Under the pieces are notes generated by a model. That model searched no databases, was not told the origin of the DNA, and saw nothing but the letters and a program-made list of their open reading frames with translations. Position numbers and translations under genes: made by a program. From contig CAJINV010000011.1 in assembly GCA_905178155.1 (NCBI GenBank), positions 1,571,216-1,635,215 of the forward strand: a stretch of DNA of 64,000 nt. The letters run 5' to 3'. Each line of letters begins with the position of its first letter. The stretch's first letter is position 1. Source of the stretch: Amoebophrya sp. A120 (lineage: Eukaryota > Sar > Dinophyceae > Syndiniales > Amoebophryaceae). Below are positions 46,221 through 64,000 of this stretch, in pieces.

Positions 46221-49200
46221 TTGTTGCAAGCGGTGGTTGCAAAAGGGCTTCGGCGGCGCGCCGCGGACTTTCCAATTTCCGACAGATTTGTGAAGGAAAG
46301 TGTCTGCTTGGTAACGGACAACGGGACGGTGTTGAGCGAGAGTGGCGCAGCAGCTTCGAGGATGAAAAGCCTCTCAAATAATAATACTAACGCAGCGACA
46401 ATCAAAGTAGGAGGTCCAGGTCCAACGTCGAGCTCCTCCATCCTCTCCGCATCACCCGCCGTTGTACAACAACCTCGGCCGCAAGGAGCTGCACATCAGA
46501 ACGCGCTTCACGCCTCGCCACAACACACGAGCACGACACGCACCGCTGGCACTGCTACTGCTGCAACTGCCACCACCAGTGTTGCGAGGCGCAGCCGCGA
46601 ATGTTCCCCCGCGCCGGGAACCGGTACTAGCGCGGCACCAAAAGCTCCTCGTTCCTCGCCCCGAGCTGGTGGAGGTGCAATATTCATCGAGGAAAACTGC
46701 AACAAGAATTCTGTTTTTCTCGAGTTTCCGAATTGCGAGTTTCTGAACGTGATAGTCAAGTGGCAGGAGGGTCTTTTCTTCCCGCACATGGTGGCGGACC
46801 TGCACCAGGCGCTCGTCACCGGGACATACCAAGCAAGGCCGGATCTGGTCAGCCGGGTAACCAACATCGCGAACGGGGGTGCGAATAACGCGAACGATTT
46901 GATGGTGGTACAGCATCTGCAGCAGGTCATTGGGATGAACAACAATCCGCCGCAGGGGATGCTCCCAGGTGGGAACAACTTTCATCTGCCGCAGATGTTG
47001 AACAACCGAGCTGGGAACAACAACAATAACATGCAGGGAGCACCAGGCGGAGGTGCAATTTTCATGATGAACAACAACGAGAACATGCGAAACGCGCGGG
47101 GGCAGGAACTGCAGTTGCCGAACAACAACGCGATCTTGGTCCAGAGACAGATGTACGTTTTACCTAGTTTAGAGGAGTGGGAGGTCGGGTTGTACCAGAC
47201 GGGGGAGGAAGATCTCCTCCGGTTCGGGAAAACTCCCTCGCAGGACCAAGTGTACGGGTTTTCCCAGTTGTTGCAGGTGATCGACCGGGTGAAAGCGGCC
47301 AACTTCGTTTTTCCCGCGCAGATTAACATCATCTTCCACCAACAGGAGCTGCAGCGGATCGGCGGGCTGGGCGCGTTCTTGGCGGAAGTGGCGGTCAGAG
47401 TGGTGCAAAGCTCGAAGTTCACGACGAACTTGCTCCGGGAAGTCTGGACATACCGGGAAATGATCAACCACAGCAGTAGTGCGGGGGCAGGAGCTTCTGT
47501 GGCGATATCTAGTTCGACATCAACAACGGGTAACCAATATGCTCTGCAAAAGTATCGTACTCGTATAAATTGCACTCATGCATGACAAATATCTTTCCCA
47601 ACCTGAATCAGCATTACAAATTCCAGTTTTGTTCTTGGGGCAATTTGTAATGCAATTTATACTAGTGCGATACTTTTGCAATGCATACCCAACAGCAGCT
47701 GAACTTCTTTTCCCCCCCGTCGCGCGGTTCCAGCAAGTCGCCCGCCTCGAAACTGAACCTCAGCACCGGTGGGAACCAGAGCTCCTTCCCCCCGTCTCCG
47801 CTCGTGTCTCCGAGCCGGAAGGAGCAGCTGCTGAAGATGAAAGGGACGAGTGCACTATCCTCCGTGGTTGACGACGATGTTTACGACACCTCGATACATC
47901 AAGACCAGTGGAAGACCGGTTCCAGACTCCGGGCGACAACGGTGGTGCACGAGATTTTGAGGCAGCTCCGGGTGTTCCAGGTGTTTGAGTTGCGTCATGG
48001 TTTGAAAGCCGCGGTGGACGGGGACAAGCTGTCTATCTGCGAACGGTTGCTGAAGAATTTGGCGCTGCGGGGCGATTTGACCCTCGGAATCCGGGAGGAG
48101 ATGTGGCAGAACCAGGGCCTCACCGGGGACGCTTTGTTGGCGCGGAAACAGAAGAAGCTGGGTGGATTTGGGACGTCGTTGCACCAGCCGGGGTTTCTTT
48201 CCCGGTCGGTGAACAGCTCGAGTTTGGACAACAGTTCTTTTCTGTCCCGAGCGTTACTTCCTGCGGGCAGTAATGGTAATGGTGATCAGTTCTCGTCGCA
48301 GCAGGCCCAACTGGTGAGGCAGACCGGAAATAACTACCCCGGAGGTGGAGGTGGTCCGAATAATTACACGGATGAATTAAGCAGTTCCGGCTGGGCCTCC
48401 TACGGCGGCCGACAGCTTCCGCCCCTCAGCAGCATGCGCAGCAACCACAGCGACACTAGCAACGGTGCGGACTGTGCGTCCTCGGTTTTAGGAGGTGGAA
48501 GTGGGGGACTGAATAATTACAACAACGCTGGCGCGGGAGGCGGAGTATGCATTGCAAAAGTATCGTACTCGTACTAATCGCAGTCATGCATTAGAAATTT
48601 CTTTGTCAAGTGAAATCCCCATTACAAATTTTATTTCCCATGCTGAGGAAATGGAAATCTGTCATGCGATTTCTACTAGTACGATGCTTTTGCATTTCAT
48701 ACGGAGCAAACGGCTACAACTACCGCGGTGGCACAGCGAGCGTAGAGAGTCTTCCGGAGACGGAAGTTCATATAGATCAGCGGAGTAACGTCAGCAATCC
48801 AGGAGCAGTTGGGCAACATCAACTCTATACCCAGTTTCCCTTCAGTCCGGTTCCAGAGGGGGAGTTGAGCAGCCGGTTTGTGAAGAGTCCAAGTCGTGGT
48901 CAACAGCTTCATCAGCAACAGGTGGAGCAGCAGCTGAGCGAGGGGTCGTCGGTGGAAGAAGAACTTTGGTGCCTCTACAAGCACCTGATGTCCAACCGGC
49001 TAGAATACAGCTGGATCAGCCTCCGGTGGACGTGTCTGAAGTTGATTCTGACCCTGGGCGGGGCGGGCCGGAGCAGGAACGTGGGAGTGTTGTACGACCA
49101 CGACGATATTGAGGACTTTGCTTCGTCGTCCGATGAGGAAAGCGGAGATGATGTTGAGGCTGATCTTCATTCTGATACAAATTCATCGTCGTCGTCTTCA

Positions 49201-51518
49201 TCCGCAGAAGGATGTGGGGACAACGTGAAGAACATCAAGAACTCCTCCAGCTCAAGCTCCAGCAGTTGCGGCGAAGCAAAACTTGACAGAAAAAATCTCC
49301 TCCAGCAGCCGGAGCATCATCAAGACACGACGACACAACGAAACCTCCACGCAGATGTTGTTGAAAACAGCGAAATCTTCACAAAGATGAATCAGGTTGG
49401 TCGTACTGGCACAGAACACGCAAATTGTGTCGAAGCTGCGGGAACGGGCGCAATAACGATGATGACCCAAAAGCAGCAGGAGAAGTATGAGCAGAGCGTG
49501 CATACTGGACTGATCCAAAGCACACCCCCTGCGAAACAACGACAATCTACAGCGGTCATTGCATCAGCAATAGCGCAGGTAGTCACGCGCGACCGCGCCC
49601 GCAGTAAACAAGTGACAGAACAAATGGGCGGCAGTGATGCTGCTGAACAGCAAGCCAGTCGCAATGCCCCCGGATCCGGAGCAAAGGCAGCGAATAAATC
49701 TTCCAAGTCGAAACGTGCCCCTGACAGCAAGGGAGCAAAAACATCAAATAACCCACGCCGGTCCTTTGGCAAACCGAAGCTCCGCCTGACCCTGGCGGAG
49801 AAGCGGCTGCAGAAAGTTTTTCTACGACGGATCCGCAGCTTCGTGGCAAGGAGGTTCCAGGACTTGGAACGCTTTTCCCGCTGGAGTGAAAAGAAGTTGC
49901 AGGACTACGACCCCTGGAACAAGGATTCCGCCTACCTGTACCCAGATGACTACGACCAGTATCGTTTTCTGTACACGTCTATGCACTGCAAAAGCATCGT
50001 ACTCGTAGTAATTGCAGCATATGGATATGCATTACAAATCTAGGTTGTTGAGGTAAATCCGCATTACAAATTTAATTTGTATATGCTGATTGCAATTTAT
50101 ACTAGTAGTAGTACGATGCTTTTGCAGTTCATAACGTCGGAAATGCACCGCCGGCACCTGGACCGGAAGCGGAAAGCGGAAAAGCAGCTGGAAGAAAAAG
50201 TGTTGCAGCTGACCGCAGCCGCGCAGGAGAGGGCAGGGCAACTAGAGCAGCAGCAAAACGCGTTAGAGATGTTGAACAAAGACAAAGACAAGGACCTGCC
50301 CCGCCGCCCGCAGGTGACGGCTGGCGGAACCAGGAGCATTTTGCCATTTGAAGAGGAAGAAGAGACGGTGATTCCAATAGTCGAAGACGGTAATTTTTCA
50401 GGAGTACACGGGGGTCGGTATGCAACAGAACACGACAGAACAAAGACCCCGGCGACGGTCCTCGCCGCCGTCGCAGGTTCTACACATGGAGTGAACTTCG
50501 ATTCTGCGTCTGCCACTGCGGCCGCGTTGTCGTTTGGAGAAAATGGTGGGCCAGCACCAGCTGCCAGCGAAATAAGCGGGTTAGTAGAGCAGGGTGGAAA
50601 TGACCACGGCTGCTCGGTCAACGTAGTGAACAACAACCCGGATCATGACGATGAACTCTTGGCTCAGCAGGTGAAGACCAAACGGCGAAAAGAAGAGTGT
50701 CAGCAGATGATTACCTCTATTAAATGCAAAAATGTCTGGGTCTGGAAATTTCTGATGCTAAAATGTGCATGATGAAAACACTTCCTTATGCAGGAAAGCA
50801 TGACAAGTTTGGAGGACGGTTTTTTATTCGCAATCAGCATGAGAGGCTGCGTAAGCGTATGCGTGTTTGATGTATGAAAAGAGAGGGTGCGACTCCTCTT
50901 GTTAGTCATGCAACACAGATTTCATAGGAATGATGTAAGACCAGCAATACAAGTTCCAACCTTCCAGACCCAGACATTTTTGCAGTTCATAACCTCTATC
51001 CATGAAACCTTTCGTCGCGACATCGTGGGCATCGCAGCCGAGTTGCTGTATCAAACAAAAAAAGTTCGTCACGTCGATCACTCATGCGCATTTTTGCAAT
51101 AAGTACAAAATTGGCTGTCATGCGTAAAAATGCATGACAGCCAAGCTTCATAGGGGATTTCCCTAGTGTTTCTGCAATACAAGGAAAACTTGTGATGCTA
51201 AAAAAATTTGTAATGCAAAACCTGCAAGTTAGTGACTGTGACAAACTTTTTTCTTTCCATATGCTGGCCAACACGATTAGTAACAACTTAGTCGACCAGG
51301 TCTTTGTGGAGGAGATTGAAACCAGTCTGTCACCCACTATCCAGGAAAACACCCATCCACATCCAATTTGTCATGCAAAACATACATAACATCCCGCGTC
51401 TGTCATGCATAAAATGGATGGGGATGGTTTTTTTTTTCTGTGGATACCCACCGAGCCCGTGACACTCAGCGCAATCAAGATTTTCCTGCAGAGCTTCCCC
51501 ACCGCGTTCTCCTCGTGA
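46176..51518 (+). CDS. G8b: main part of split gene, unknown 1418-aa region
   Basis: Seven exons: 46176-47537, 47693-48545, 48707-49979, 50139-50717, 50997-51048, 51267-51337, 51452-51518. The total is 1419 codons including stop; all gaps are introners. The open frame begins in the exon motif without any ATG, so it is best read as the continuation of G8a. Folded-looking parts are at about residues 180-240 and 330-440, then 600-690, about 770-820, 1010-1080 and the C-terminal 60. Between them are Asn, Gln, Ser and Gly runs. The helix rich in Arg, Lys and Glu after residue 1080 may be a coiled coil. Family not recognised; a large scaffold or tethering protein is possible. Confidence 0.7.
47538..47687 (+). 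mobile_element. Introner, family A (150 bp)
   Basis: TSD ACCAA/CCCAA; TATGCTCTGCAAAAGTATCG left and inverted right end. Confidence 0.88.
48546..48701 (+). mobile_element. Introner, family A (156 bp)
   Basis: Perfect TSD CGGAG; TATGCATTGCAAAAGTATCG left end. Confidence 0.92.
49980..50133 (+). mobile_element. Introner, family A (154 bp)
   Basis: Perfect TSD ACGTC; consensus ends. Confidence 0.92.
50718..50991 (+). mobile_element. Introner, family B (274 bp)
   Basis: Perfect TSD ACCTC; AATGTCTGGGTCTGGAA inverted at the right end. Confidence 0.92.
51049..51261 (+). mobile_element. Introner, family M (213 bp)
   Basis: TATCAAACAAAAAAAGTTCG left; right end inverts to TATGGAAAGAAAAAAGTTTG. Perfect TSD TGCTG. 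Only copy of this family seen. Confidence 0.85.
51338..51446 (+). mobile_element. Introner, family H (109 bp)
   Basis: TATCCAGGAAAACACCCATC left and inverted right end; perfect TSD CCCAC. Confidence 0.9.
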
Positions 51519-52884
51519 TAATTCTACTACAACGAGCAGTACAGTATGATTCCCGACGATCTGGTTCACCAGGATCAATCTGTTTCGTCCTTTTCTGTTT
51601 CGCACACTTTTTTGGATATTTAGCAATATGATGATTTTTTTTACGCATACAATACGCAGGAGGTAGTATAATTACACCGGCATTTTCTTGTTGTCTCTCA
51701 TCATCAACGTTGAAAATCAGTTTTGACTTTCTGTTTGAACTTTATCGAAAACCGATTATAGAAGATGAAGTCAACAACAACATTTCCTCGGGCGTCTCAG
51801 TCCGCTCGAAGATGGTTCTGCTCTTCAGTACCGTTTCGCACGACCCACAGTGGTAAGGTTGCGCTAGTAGCTAATGCACTTCGACGTTGTGCTGCCGTTT
51901 TAGCCCTGCAACTCTGTGTAGCTTATAGCAATGCAAACGCATGATCTTCCCCTTCGAGAACATCGATTTTATCCTCCACAGGAACCATATTTACTTTTAC
52001 ACCAGAGAAAAACTCCCCAAAGACGTTACACCTATGATTTTCCCATTTTTTTCGCAGATAAATCGAAATGAACCAATGAATTGTGTATGGTGTAAATTAT
52101 GTGTCTGTATAATTTTCATCGATCCCCCCACCCGCCTTGGCGTGATGTTGGAAACTGCATTTTGATTGTAGTATCAAACAGAAATAAGGACAGCAACGGC
52201 GCTATCGGACAGCTTGAAGTCTATTACGTTTACGATCGATGCTAATGGCGTGAGGGTATCGCCTGTTGTTCCATTCGACGCTGCTTCGTGTTTGTTGTTT
52301 GCTGATCATTCTTTTCTGTCCAAACAACGACAACGCTGGGGAACAAAATCTGTAGTTTTCATCCCGTCCTCTGCTTGATCAACTTGATATTCTCTGGTCA
52401 GGAATTATCCTATGAATAAAAGGAGACGTGCGCAGCGATGTTGATGAGCGCAGACAGAAGCCGTGGATCCTTTCCCCTTTCGCGTACCCTCCAATGCAAC
52501 AAGATCACAGATGGTTCTCGAGTTGTCGGTATGTGAAAATACAACTACATTATCTGTCTGTGTCACACGTTGTCAGTGCGCGCTTGATTATTTCACGACT
52601 ACAAGATCAAGAACGAATCACATCAGCGGCAGCTGCGAGTTGTTGATAGACCGAGGAAGGCCCGCTCGCATAGTACGACCTTTCTTGCGTTGATAATAGA
52701 GTTCCTGTTCCACCACCACCTGTTATGCCTTGAATTCCGCTTCCAGAACCGCCTATGATTGGTGGTTTTATTTCAAGAACAGGAAACTAGAATTCTATTT
52801 TTACCTTCATTTAGAAGCCGCGCTTTTTATTTGCAACATCACTGCACATCATCCGCTACACGTACACCCAAAAGTGTAGAAATC
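51519..52884. other. Spacer between G8b and G9
   Basis: No supported gene and no introner ends; AT-rich. Confidence 0.5.
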
Positions 52885-53883
52885 ATGTCCATCAAAAAGC
52901 GGCTAGTTGTGGCGGTTGACCTGGATGAAGTTCTGGGTCAGTTTCTGATATCCCACGAAAAAAGTGTTACAGTTACACATTTGTAGTCAATTCAGCAACA
53001 CAAATTTCTCTGCATGAGAGAAAGCTCGTAATGCAGAAATCCTACGGGGAAACAACTATGAAACGAGGCTCCTATCCATATCCGGCATGACAGAGCTTGT
53101 CTGTCTTGCTTGGCATGCAACACAATGTGTAACTGTAACACTGATTTCTTGCGATATCTGAACGCCTTAGTCCAGTACTACAACCAGGAAAAACAGAAAA
53201 CCTTCGCCGTTTCCGACTTTTTCAGTTACCGGTTCTGCGACGTGTGGGGCGGCACCAACGAGGAAGCGACCGAAGTCGTGCACGCGTTTTTCGAGACGGA
53301 GTTTTTTAAGCAGAGAATCCTGCCGATTGACGACGCAAAGCAGGTTTTGGAGAAGTGGAAGGGGAAGGATATTATCGATTTCTACGTGGTCACCTCAAGG
53401 CAAACCGTGATTTTAGAAGAAACGAAAGCGTGGCTCGAGCAGCACTACAGCGGGATTTTCAAGGGAATTCTGTCCGGGAACCACTGGGCCAGGGAAAACG
53501 CGCATCTGGGCATGGTGACCAGCGAAAATGGTGGTGGGAAGGATTCAAATCAGCCAGAGCTGGTGCCGTCATCTGCGCCTGTCGCAACACCTTCAAATAA
53601 TAAATCCTCATCTCGTTCCAAAGCGGAGATGTGTAGGGAGATCGAAGCCAACCTCTTGATCGACGACGCGCCGGCCTATGCGAAGGATTGCCTGGAGAAT
53701 GTGAGCAGCATGCGGAAAGTAGTGTTATTCGGAGATTACGGGTGGAACCAGAAAGTGCCAGAAGAAATTGCGAGCATGCTGGAAAATGTAGACGACGAGC
53801 AAAAAAGGGTGGTGCGGTGTGCTGACTGGCTGCAAGTGGATAAGGAATTGGAGAAATTGGTGGCGGAGTTCGTTGTTGAATGA
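52885..53883 (+). CDS. G9: HAD-superfamily 5'-nucleotidase (NT5C-like)
   Basis: Two exons, 52885-52948 and 53162-53883, joined across one introner: 261 aa. HAD motif I is Asp12-Leu-Asp14-Glu (nucleophile and acid/base Asp, Val-Asp-Leu-Asp context). A Val-Thr-Ser-Arg tract near residue 105 fits motif II, and Leu-Ile-Asp-Asp-Ala-Pro near residues 187-192 is the metal-binding motif IV. Length and order match the cytosolic and mitochondrial 5'(3')-deoxyribonucleotidase family, which dephosphorylates (deoxy)nucleoside monophosphates. A Ser/Asn-rich insert of about 35 residues precedes motif IV. A related HAD phosphatase with another substrate cannot be excluded. The introner falls right after motif I; unspliced translation would stop after 33 codons. 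Confidence 0.8.
52949..53156 (+). mobile_element. Introner, family I (208 bp)
   Basis: AGTGTTACAGTTACACAT left and inverted right end; perfect TSD TCTGA. Confidence 0.9.
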
Positions 53884-54847
53884 TTCGACGGCAACATGAT
53901 GATAAATTATCCCTGCCGATGAACAAAAAGAAAATCAAAATGCTGCTGCATGCAATATGCACGCAAGCGCTACTATATTGAGTTCTTACTTACCAGGAAA
54001 GCATAGCACGCGATCCGACGGCAACATATTGCTCACTCTCAATTGAAGATTTTTCCACCCACGCCAGCGGCGCTGTGGTCATGGCCCCCGCAATTTCATC
54101 TCGCACCCGCATCTAGTCATTGATTGTCAGCGTTGATGTTAAGCCCACCGCCCGCGCTCAAATGAGTACTATGGCGCCCTCTCTGACGAGAGTGTTCCGA
54201 TAGACATGGTGATGAATTTCTACTTATTTCGTGCGAGCAGTACTGCTGGGGTCCGTCATCTCCATACTTTTGTGAAATCAGAGATGCGACGGCTCCTGCA
54301 CAATGAAGATTAGAGAAAATTCAGAAGTGCGTTGCTGTGAGAAGATTCTGATCCGCATATTTTTGTGCCCGAATCGAGTCTGCATGATCATAAGAACAAC
54401 GCACTCACCTTACAATTTGTTTTTTCAGTCAATGTGTTTTAAAAGTACTAGTGTGAGTTGGAGTTGTAATGTGTAGCTGAGTAGATCATGATCTCGACCT
54501 GTACTACCTGATCGTGATCCTGAAGCTAAATTTGGGTAGCGACTTGAATTTCATAGCGACAGAGTGATCAGTTCTTTTGTACCTCTTTCTACAACTACCA
54601 GAGTCGTGCACAAAAAAGAATCATGGCGCTTCGACCGCCCTCACATTATTCATCGTTGCAGCCGCCGTCCAGGAGGACCAGTAGAGGGTAGTAGAAAGCA
54701 CGTGTTCTTGTGTGCTGGGTACAAGCCGTGCGACCTCCCCTGAAGTGCTGCTGCTGGCAATACAGCTACAAAACCACGACAACGACGCAATCCGAATCCC
54801 AATCGCAAAGCAAGCAACCAGAAGCAACAATAAAAACCCACTAAACC
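53884..54847. other. Spacer between G9 and G10
   Basis: No gene or repeat seen; presumably 3' UTR of G9 and promoter of G10. Confidence 0.5.
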
Positions 54848-56261
54848 ATGAACGCCGTTCTCAACGCCGCGATCGGGGAGCAGCCCCCGGTGACCCGGGC
54901 CTTATCCAGGAAAAAACACTCATCTCCATCCAATTTGTCATGCAAAACATACATAAACTCCCGTGTTTGTCATGCAAAAAATGAATGGGGATGGGATGGG
55001 TGTTTTTTCCTGGATAGGCCTACCTCCTACTCTCCACCTTCCTGATGGCCCTCTGCTCCCTCGACCTGCTCTCCCCCTTCCAACTGTATTTGAACTGGCA
55101 CTTGGTGCTCACGCAGTTCCAGATTTGGCGAATTTTCACCTGCTTTCTCTTCTTCGGGACCTTCGGATTACCGTTTTTCTGGAACGCGTATTATTCTGAG
55201 TAAAAACGTCCCCGCCCGAGAGTTGTCATGCAATTCTGCATACCAAAAAAGTTTCTCATGCGGAGCCCTATGAGAAGCATTTTCTTTGCGTGTTTTGGAA
55301 TTTGTGATGCCAGAATCAGAATGATATGCTAGGTCTGTGATGCTTTTGAGCTAGCTAAACAGGATTACACTACGAGGACAAACTTGTCATGCCAGACAAC
55401 CAAAGCTGTGTTATTTGTCTAGCAGATTTCCCATCTTCACTCTGGTGTGGGGAAGTTTTTAAGCAGGATACTTATGTGCTCGTGTTCTACTGCGCGTCGT
55501 TGGAGGGGATGAGCTTCCGGGGCAAGCCCGCGGACTTTCTCTGGATGCTGTTGTCGGGGAGTTGGTATGATCGTGTGCAAAAGTATCGTACTTGTATGTC
55601 AACTGCAATCATGCATGACAAAAAAAGTTTTTTACCTTACTCACCATGACAAATTGACTTTTCAGCTTGGACAAATTTGTGATGCGATTTCCACGTGGTG
55701 CGATGCTTTTGTAATGCATACTTGGATGCTGCTTTTCATCGCCTACTTCTTCGACGCGAGTTACTTCATTTCCGGCGCCATGATCGACATCATGACCTAC
55801 GTATGGGGAAGGAGAAATAGCAACGCAAGGGTAAGTGGTACAACGAGCAGAGCACCTGGCACTTGCTCAAAATACTATCCATACGATTTTGTAGCTTTTG
55901 ACACTGGTCGTGCGCCGACAGACTCTAAATTCAGTTTTTACTAGTTTGTTGCAGTTGCACGTGTTGTTTCTTTTTGATGCTGTTCTCTTCATACGTGTAA
56001 AACCTACAGAAACAGAAATCACAAAACCAACCAAAGGTCCACGTGATTTTTCTCACGGTCCGTGCCCCCTACCTCCCCTGGGCGCTGGCCTTCGTGTCCC
56101 TCCTGATGGGTGCCCCCGTACAGGATCACATTTACGGCATCATCGTCGGGCACACCTACTACTTCTTCGAGGATGTTTATCCGCTGATGCCGACCTCCAA
56201 GGGCTTTCGCTTGTTTAGGACGCCATGGATATTGCGCGTCTTGTGTCAGCAGCAGGATTAA
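54848..56261 (+). CDS. G10: derlin (Der1-like ER membrane protein)
   Basis: Five exons: 54848-54902, 55022-55191, 55477-55566, 55726-55830, 56037-56261, giving 214 aa. 55831-56036 is a GT-AG intron (206 nt); the rest are introners. The sequence follows the derlin family closely: Thr-Arg-Ala-Tyr near the N-terminus, Leu-Leu-Ser-Pro-Phe-Gln-Leu-Tyr, Phe-Gln-Ile-Trp-Arg, a Phe-Phe-Gly turn, Ser-Phe-Arg-Gly-Lys-Pro-Ala-Asp-Phe, Met-Thr-Tyr-Val-Trp-Gly-Arg-Arg, Ala-Pro-Tyr-Leu-Pro-Trp-Ala and Tyr-Tyr-Phe-Phe-Glu-Asp-Val-Tyr-Pro. Derlins are catalytically dead rhomboid-fold proteins of six membrane helices that help retrotranslocate misfolded proteins in ER-associated degradation. In apicomplexan relatives some derlins act at the plastid; no targeting extension is visible here. 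Confidence 0.93.
54903..55016 (+). mobile_element. Introner, family H (114 bp)
   Basis: TATCCAGGAAAAAACACTC left and exact inverse right; perfect TSD GGCCT. Removal restores Thr-Arg-Ala-Tyr of derlins. Confidence 0.95.
55192..55471 (+). mobile_element. Introner, family K (280 bp)
   Basis: TATTCTGAGTAAAAACGTCC left, GTTTTTAAGCAGGATA right; TSD CGTAT/CTTAT. Removal joins Asn-Ala-Tyr to Val-Leu-Val-Phe as the family requires. Confidence 0.85.
55567..55720 (+). mobile_element. Introner, family A (154 bp)
   Basis: TSD GTTGG/CTTGG; right-end arm GCGATGCTTTTGTAATGCATA. Confidence 0.87.
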
Positions 56262-62673
<6,412 letters not shown>

Positions 62674-63560
62674 AACATGCAGCAGCCACTGGCTCTTGCG
62701 GAAGGCGTTCGCTTCAGGTCGAAGTACTGAAGCAGGACAGCATGCTATCTTCTGCTTTGGATGCCAAGAACCGCAAGATCATATCGACACAAACGATGTA
62801 TCCTTTATCATCTTTATTATCGCAAGGGAAAAAACAACAGTCCATTTGTGTAGACTTTTCAATTTTTCAAGGATAGTGAACAACTTGCACTGCTATTGCG
62901 TCCCTCGTTCGTCCCTGAAGCAATGAAACGAAACATCTTGGCGGTAGTTATCGCTGAGTGTACTTCTTTCAGGGGATGAAAATGAACTTGGGACAGCAGA
63001 AGCTCTGTGGTTGGAGATCTATTACCGCTAGGATCATATCAGGGTTAACAAAGTCTATTTGTATAGCACACAAGACAAGTTGTGACAAGCTTTATCGATT
63101 CAACAAGTATTTTCCTGCGCACATTTATGCGTAGCAGGTCTTTCACCCTTTTTTCTCTTTTCTTCGTGTGTAACCAAAGAAAAACAAAACCGCGGCACTT
63201 TGTGACCCCTGTGTTTATTTTACGTCTGGCACCATAAAAGGGAAACGATCATTGTATTTCTTGACTTACTCAAACTCATTTTCCGCCGGAATGAACTCGC
63301 TTCCAGGCAACGAAACACTTTGAGAACTCCCAAAGTTGGATTTCCAAAGACAAAGTTGGAAAAGAAGTCATGGCGCCAGAATGAAAGACGTAGTAAAGTC
63401 ATGCAAGTTTGCGCATGGTGGTCAAAAAGAACCACTACAGTGAAGACTCTCACACCAACGCAGTTTTTCCCCGGGATTTTGCTTGTGGAGGGACGTGGCG
63501 CTGCTACAGGCAATTAAGAGATTACTATATACTTCTTTCCTTCTACGTACATACTAGCAG
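62674..63560. other. Spacer after G11
   Basis: Probable 3' UTR of G11 followed by AT-rich spacer; no gene or element recognised. Confidence 0.5.
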
Positions 63561-64000
63561 CGCGCCACCGACGCGGCATTCATGGAGGACGCGCAGGGCA
63601 TCGCCGACGCCTCCGCGATGTTGTCTTCCTACCGCGCCGACTCTTCAAAATGTAAAGAAGGGAAACTGCGCAACTACCCGGAGGGGGATACTGCGGGCGG
63701 TTTGCGGCGCCGGCCCCGCCCCCCGAGCGCGATGCGGGAGGGGGCTCCGTCAGTTTGGCCCGGCTTACCTGTGTGCGTGCGCGCTTGGCGCCGTCTTTGT
63801 TCTTCCGCGCGCCCCCCTTCTGCCGGGGTTCTGGGGCGGCGGGCCGGCCCAGTCGCGCAGTTCGGGGGCGGCGAGGTCTCTCGGCCCAGAAAATGCCAGG
63901 GCGGCCCCGGAATCGCTTGCCGCCTTAGAACTGCAGCGATTTGCGGTAGATGTCTTATCTGACAACCTATACAGAGCCTACCCGAATAGCAGCCGGGCCT
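63561..64000 (+). CDS. Partial gene at right edge (low confidence)
   Basis: A short Ala/Asp/Ser-rich open stretch starting after a possible acceptor CTAGCAG at 63554-63560, with an ATG at 63582, looks like an exon. From about 63665 the sequence becomes very GC-rich and repeat-like (compare 43335-45130), so a donor near 63652 (GTAAAG) may end the exon. The window ends before this can be settled; no function is apparent. Confidence 0.25.

Overview
The window is a piece of a nuclear eukaryotic genome. It is most likely from a dinoflagellate-lineage protist, and my best guess is the parasitic syndinian Amoebophrya. I infer this from three things. Every gene I can resolve is on the + strand, as in dinoflagellate one-way gene arrays. 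Exons are GC-rich at third codon positions against AT-rich spacers. Coding sequence is also riddled with short transposon-like introns (introners) of the kind already known from Amoebophrya. I could not confirm the species by search.

Layout, left to right: G1 (718-6318, large disordered zinc-finger protein); G2 (6997-13418, acidic/lysine-rich protein, probably nuclear); G3 (14769-18829, MINDY-3/4-type deubiquitinase with an N-terminal UIM); G4 (19813-22730, predicted secreted or membrane protein); G5 (24190-25272, single-pass membrane protein); G6 (26223-31012, 376 aa, unknown, 14 introners); G7 (about 31720-36873, unresolved frames); a Penelope-like reverse-transcriptase element (37347-39971); G8a/G8b (41150-43408 and 46176-51518, apparently one gene split by a 2.8 kb repeat block); G9 (52885-53883, HAD-type 5'-nucleotidase); G10 (54848-56261, derlin); G11 (57733-62673, monomeric NADP isocitrate dehydrogenase); and a partial gene at the right edge.

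The dominant signal is 58 introners, about 13.4 kb or 21% of the window, all inside genes. Each starts TAT (rarely TAC), ends ATA (rarely otherwise), has terminal inverted repeats (TIRs) and is flanked by a 5-bp target-site duplication (TSD). Of the 58 TSDs, 39 are perfect, 14 have one mismatch and 5 are worse. Removing the element plus five bases, so that one TSD copy is left, restores the reading frame every time. The spliced lengths of ten gene models come out as exact multiples of three, and in the IDH and derlin genes the junctions rebuild conserved family residues. None of these junctions needs GT-AG. Ordinary GT-AG introns of about 107-310 nt occur in the same genes. I name introner families by TIR: A (TGCAAAAGTATCGTAC), B (TGCAAATATGTCTGGGTCTG), C (GTGCACAACTCCCCCTCCCC), D (AAAGCCTCAG...AAATCCTCAAAG), E (AAAAATCCCCCCTCCCCATA), F (GTGTCAGGATCGAAATCGAC), G (ATTCTCAACNGTTAC), H (TATCCAGGAAAA), I (AGTGTTACAGTTACAC), J (AATTTCCCGTACACGTAC), K (CTGAGCAAAAACGTCCCC), L (TATTACAA...CCCCAC) and M (AAAAAAAGTTCGTCAC), plus two degenerate copies. 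Most families share an inner GCATGACAAAT/ATTTGTCATGC motif. None encodes a transposase, so they must be mobilised in trans.

Apart from the introners, recognisable functions are housekeeping: ubiquitin removal (G3) and ER-associated degradation (G10) on the protein-quality side, and nucleotide dephosphorylation (G9) and NADPH/2-oxoglutarate production (G11) on the metabolic side. I see no operon-like functional clustering.
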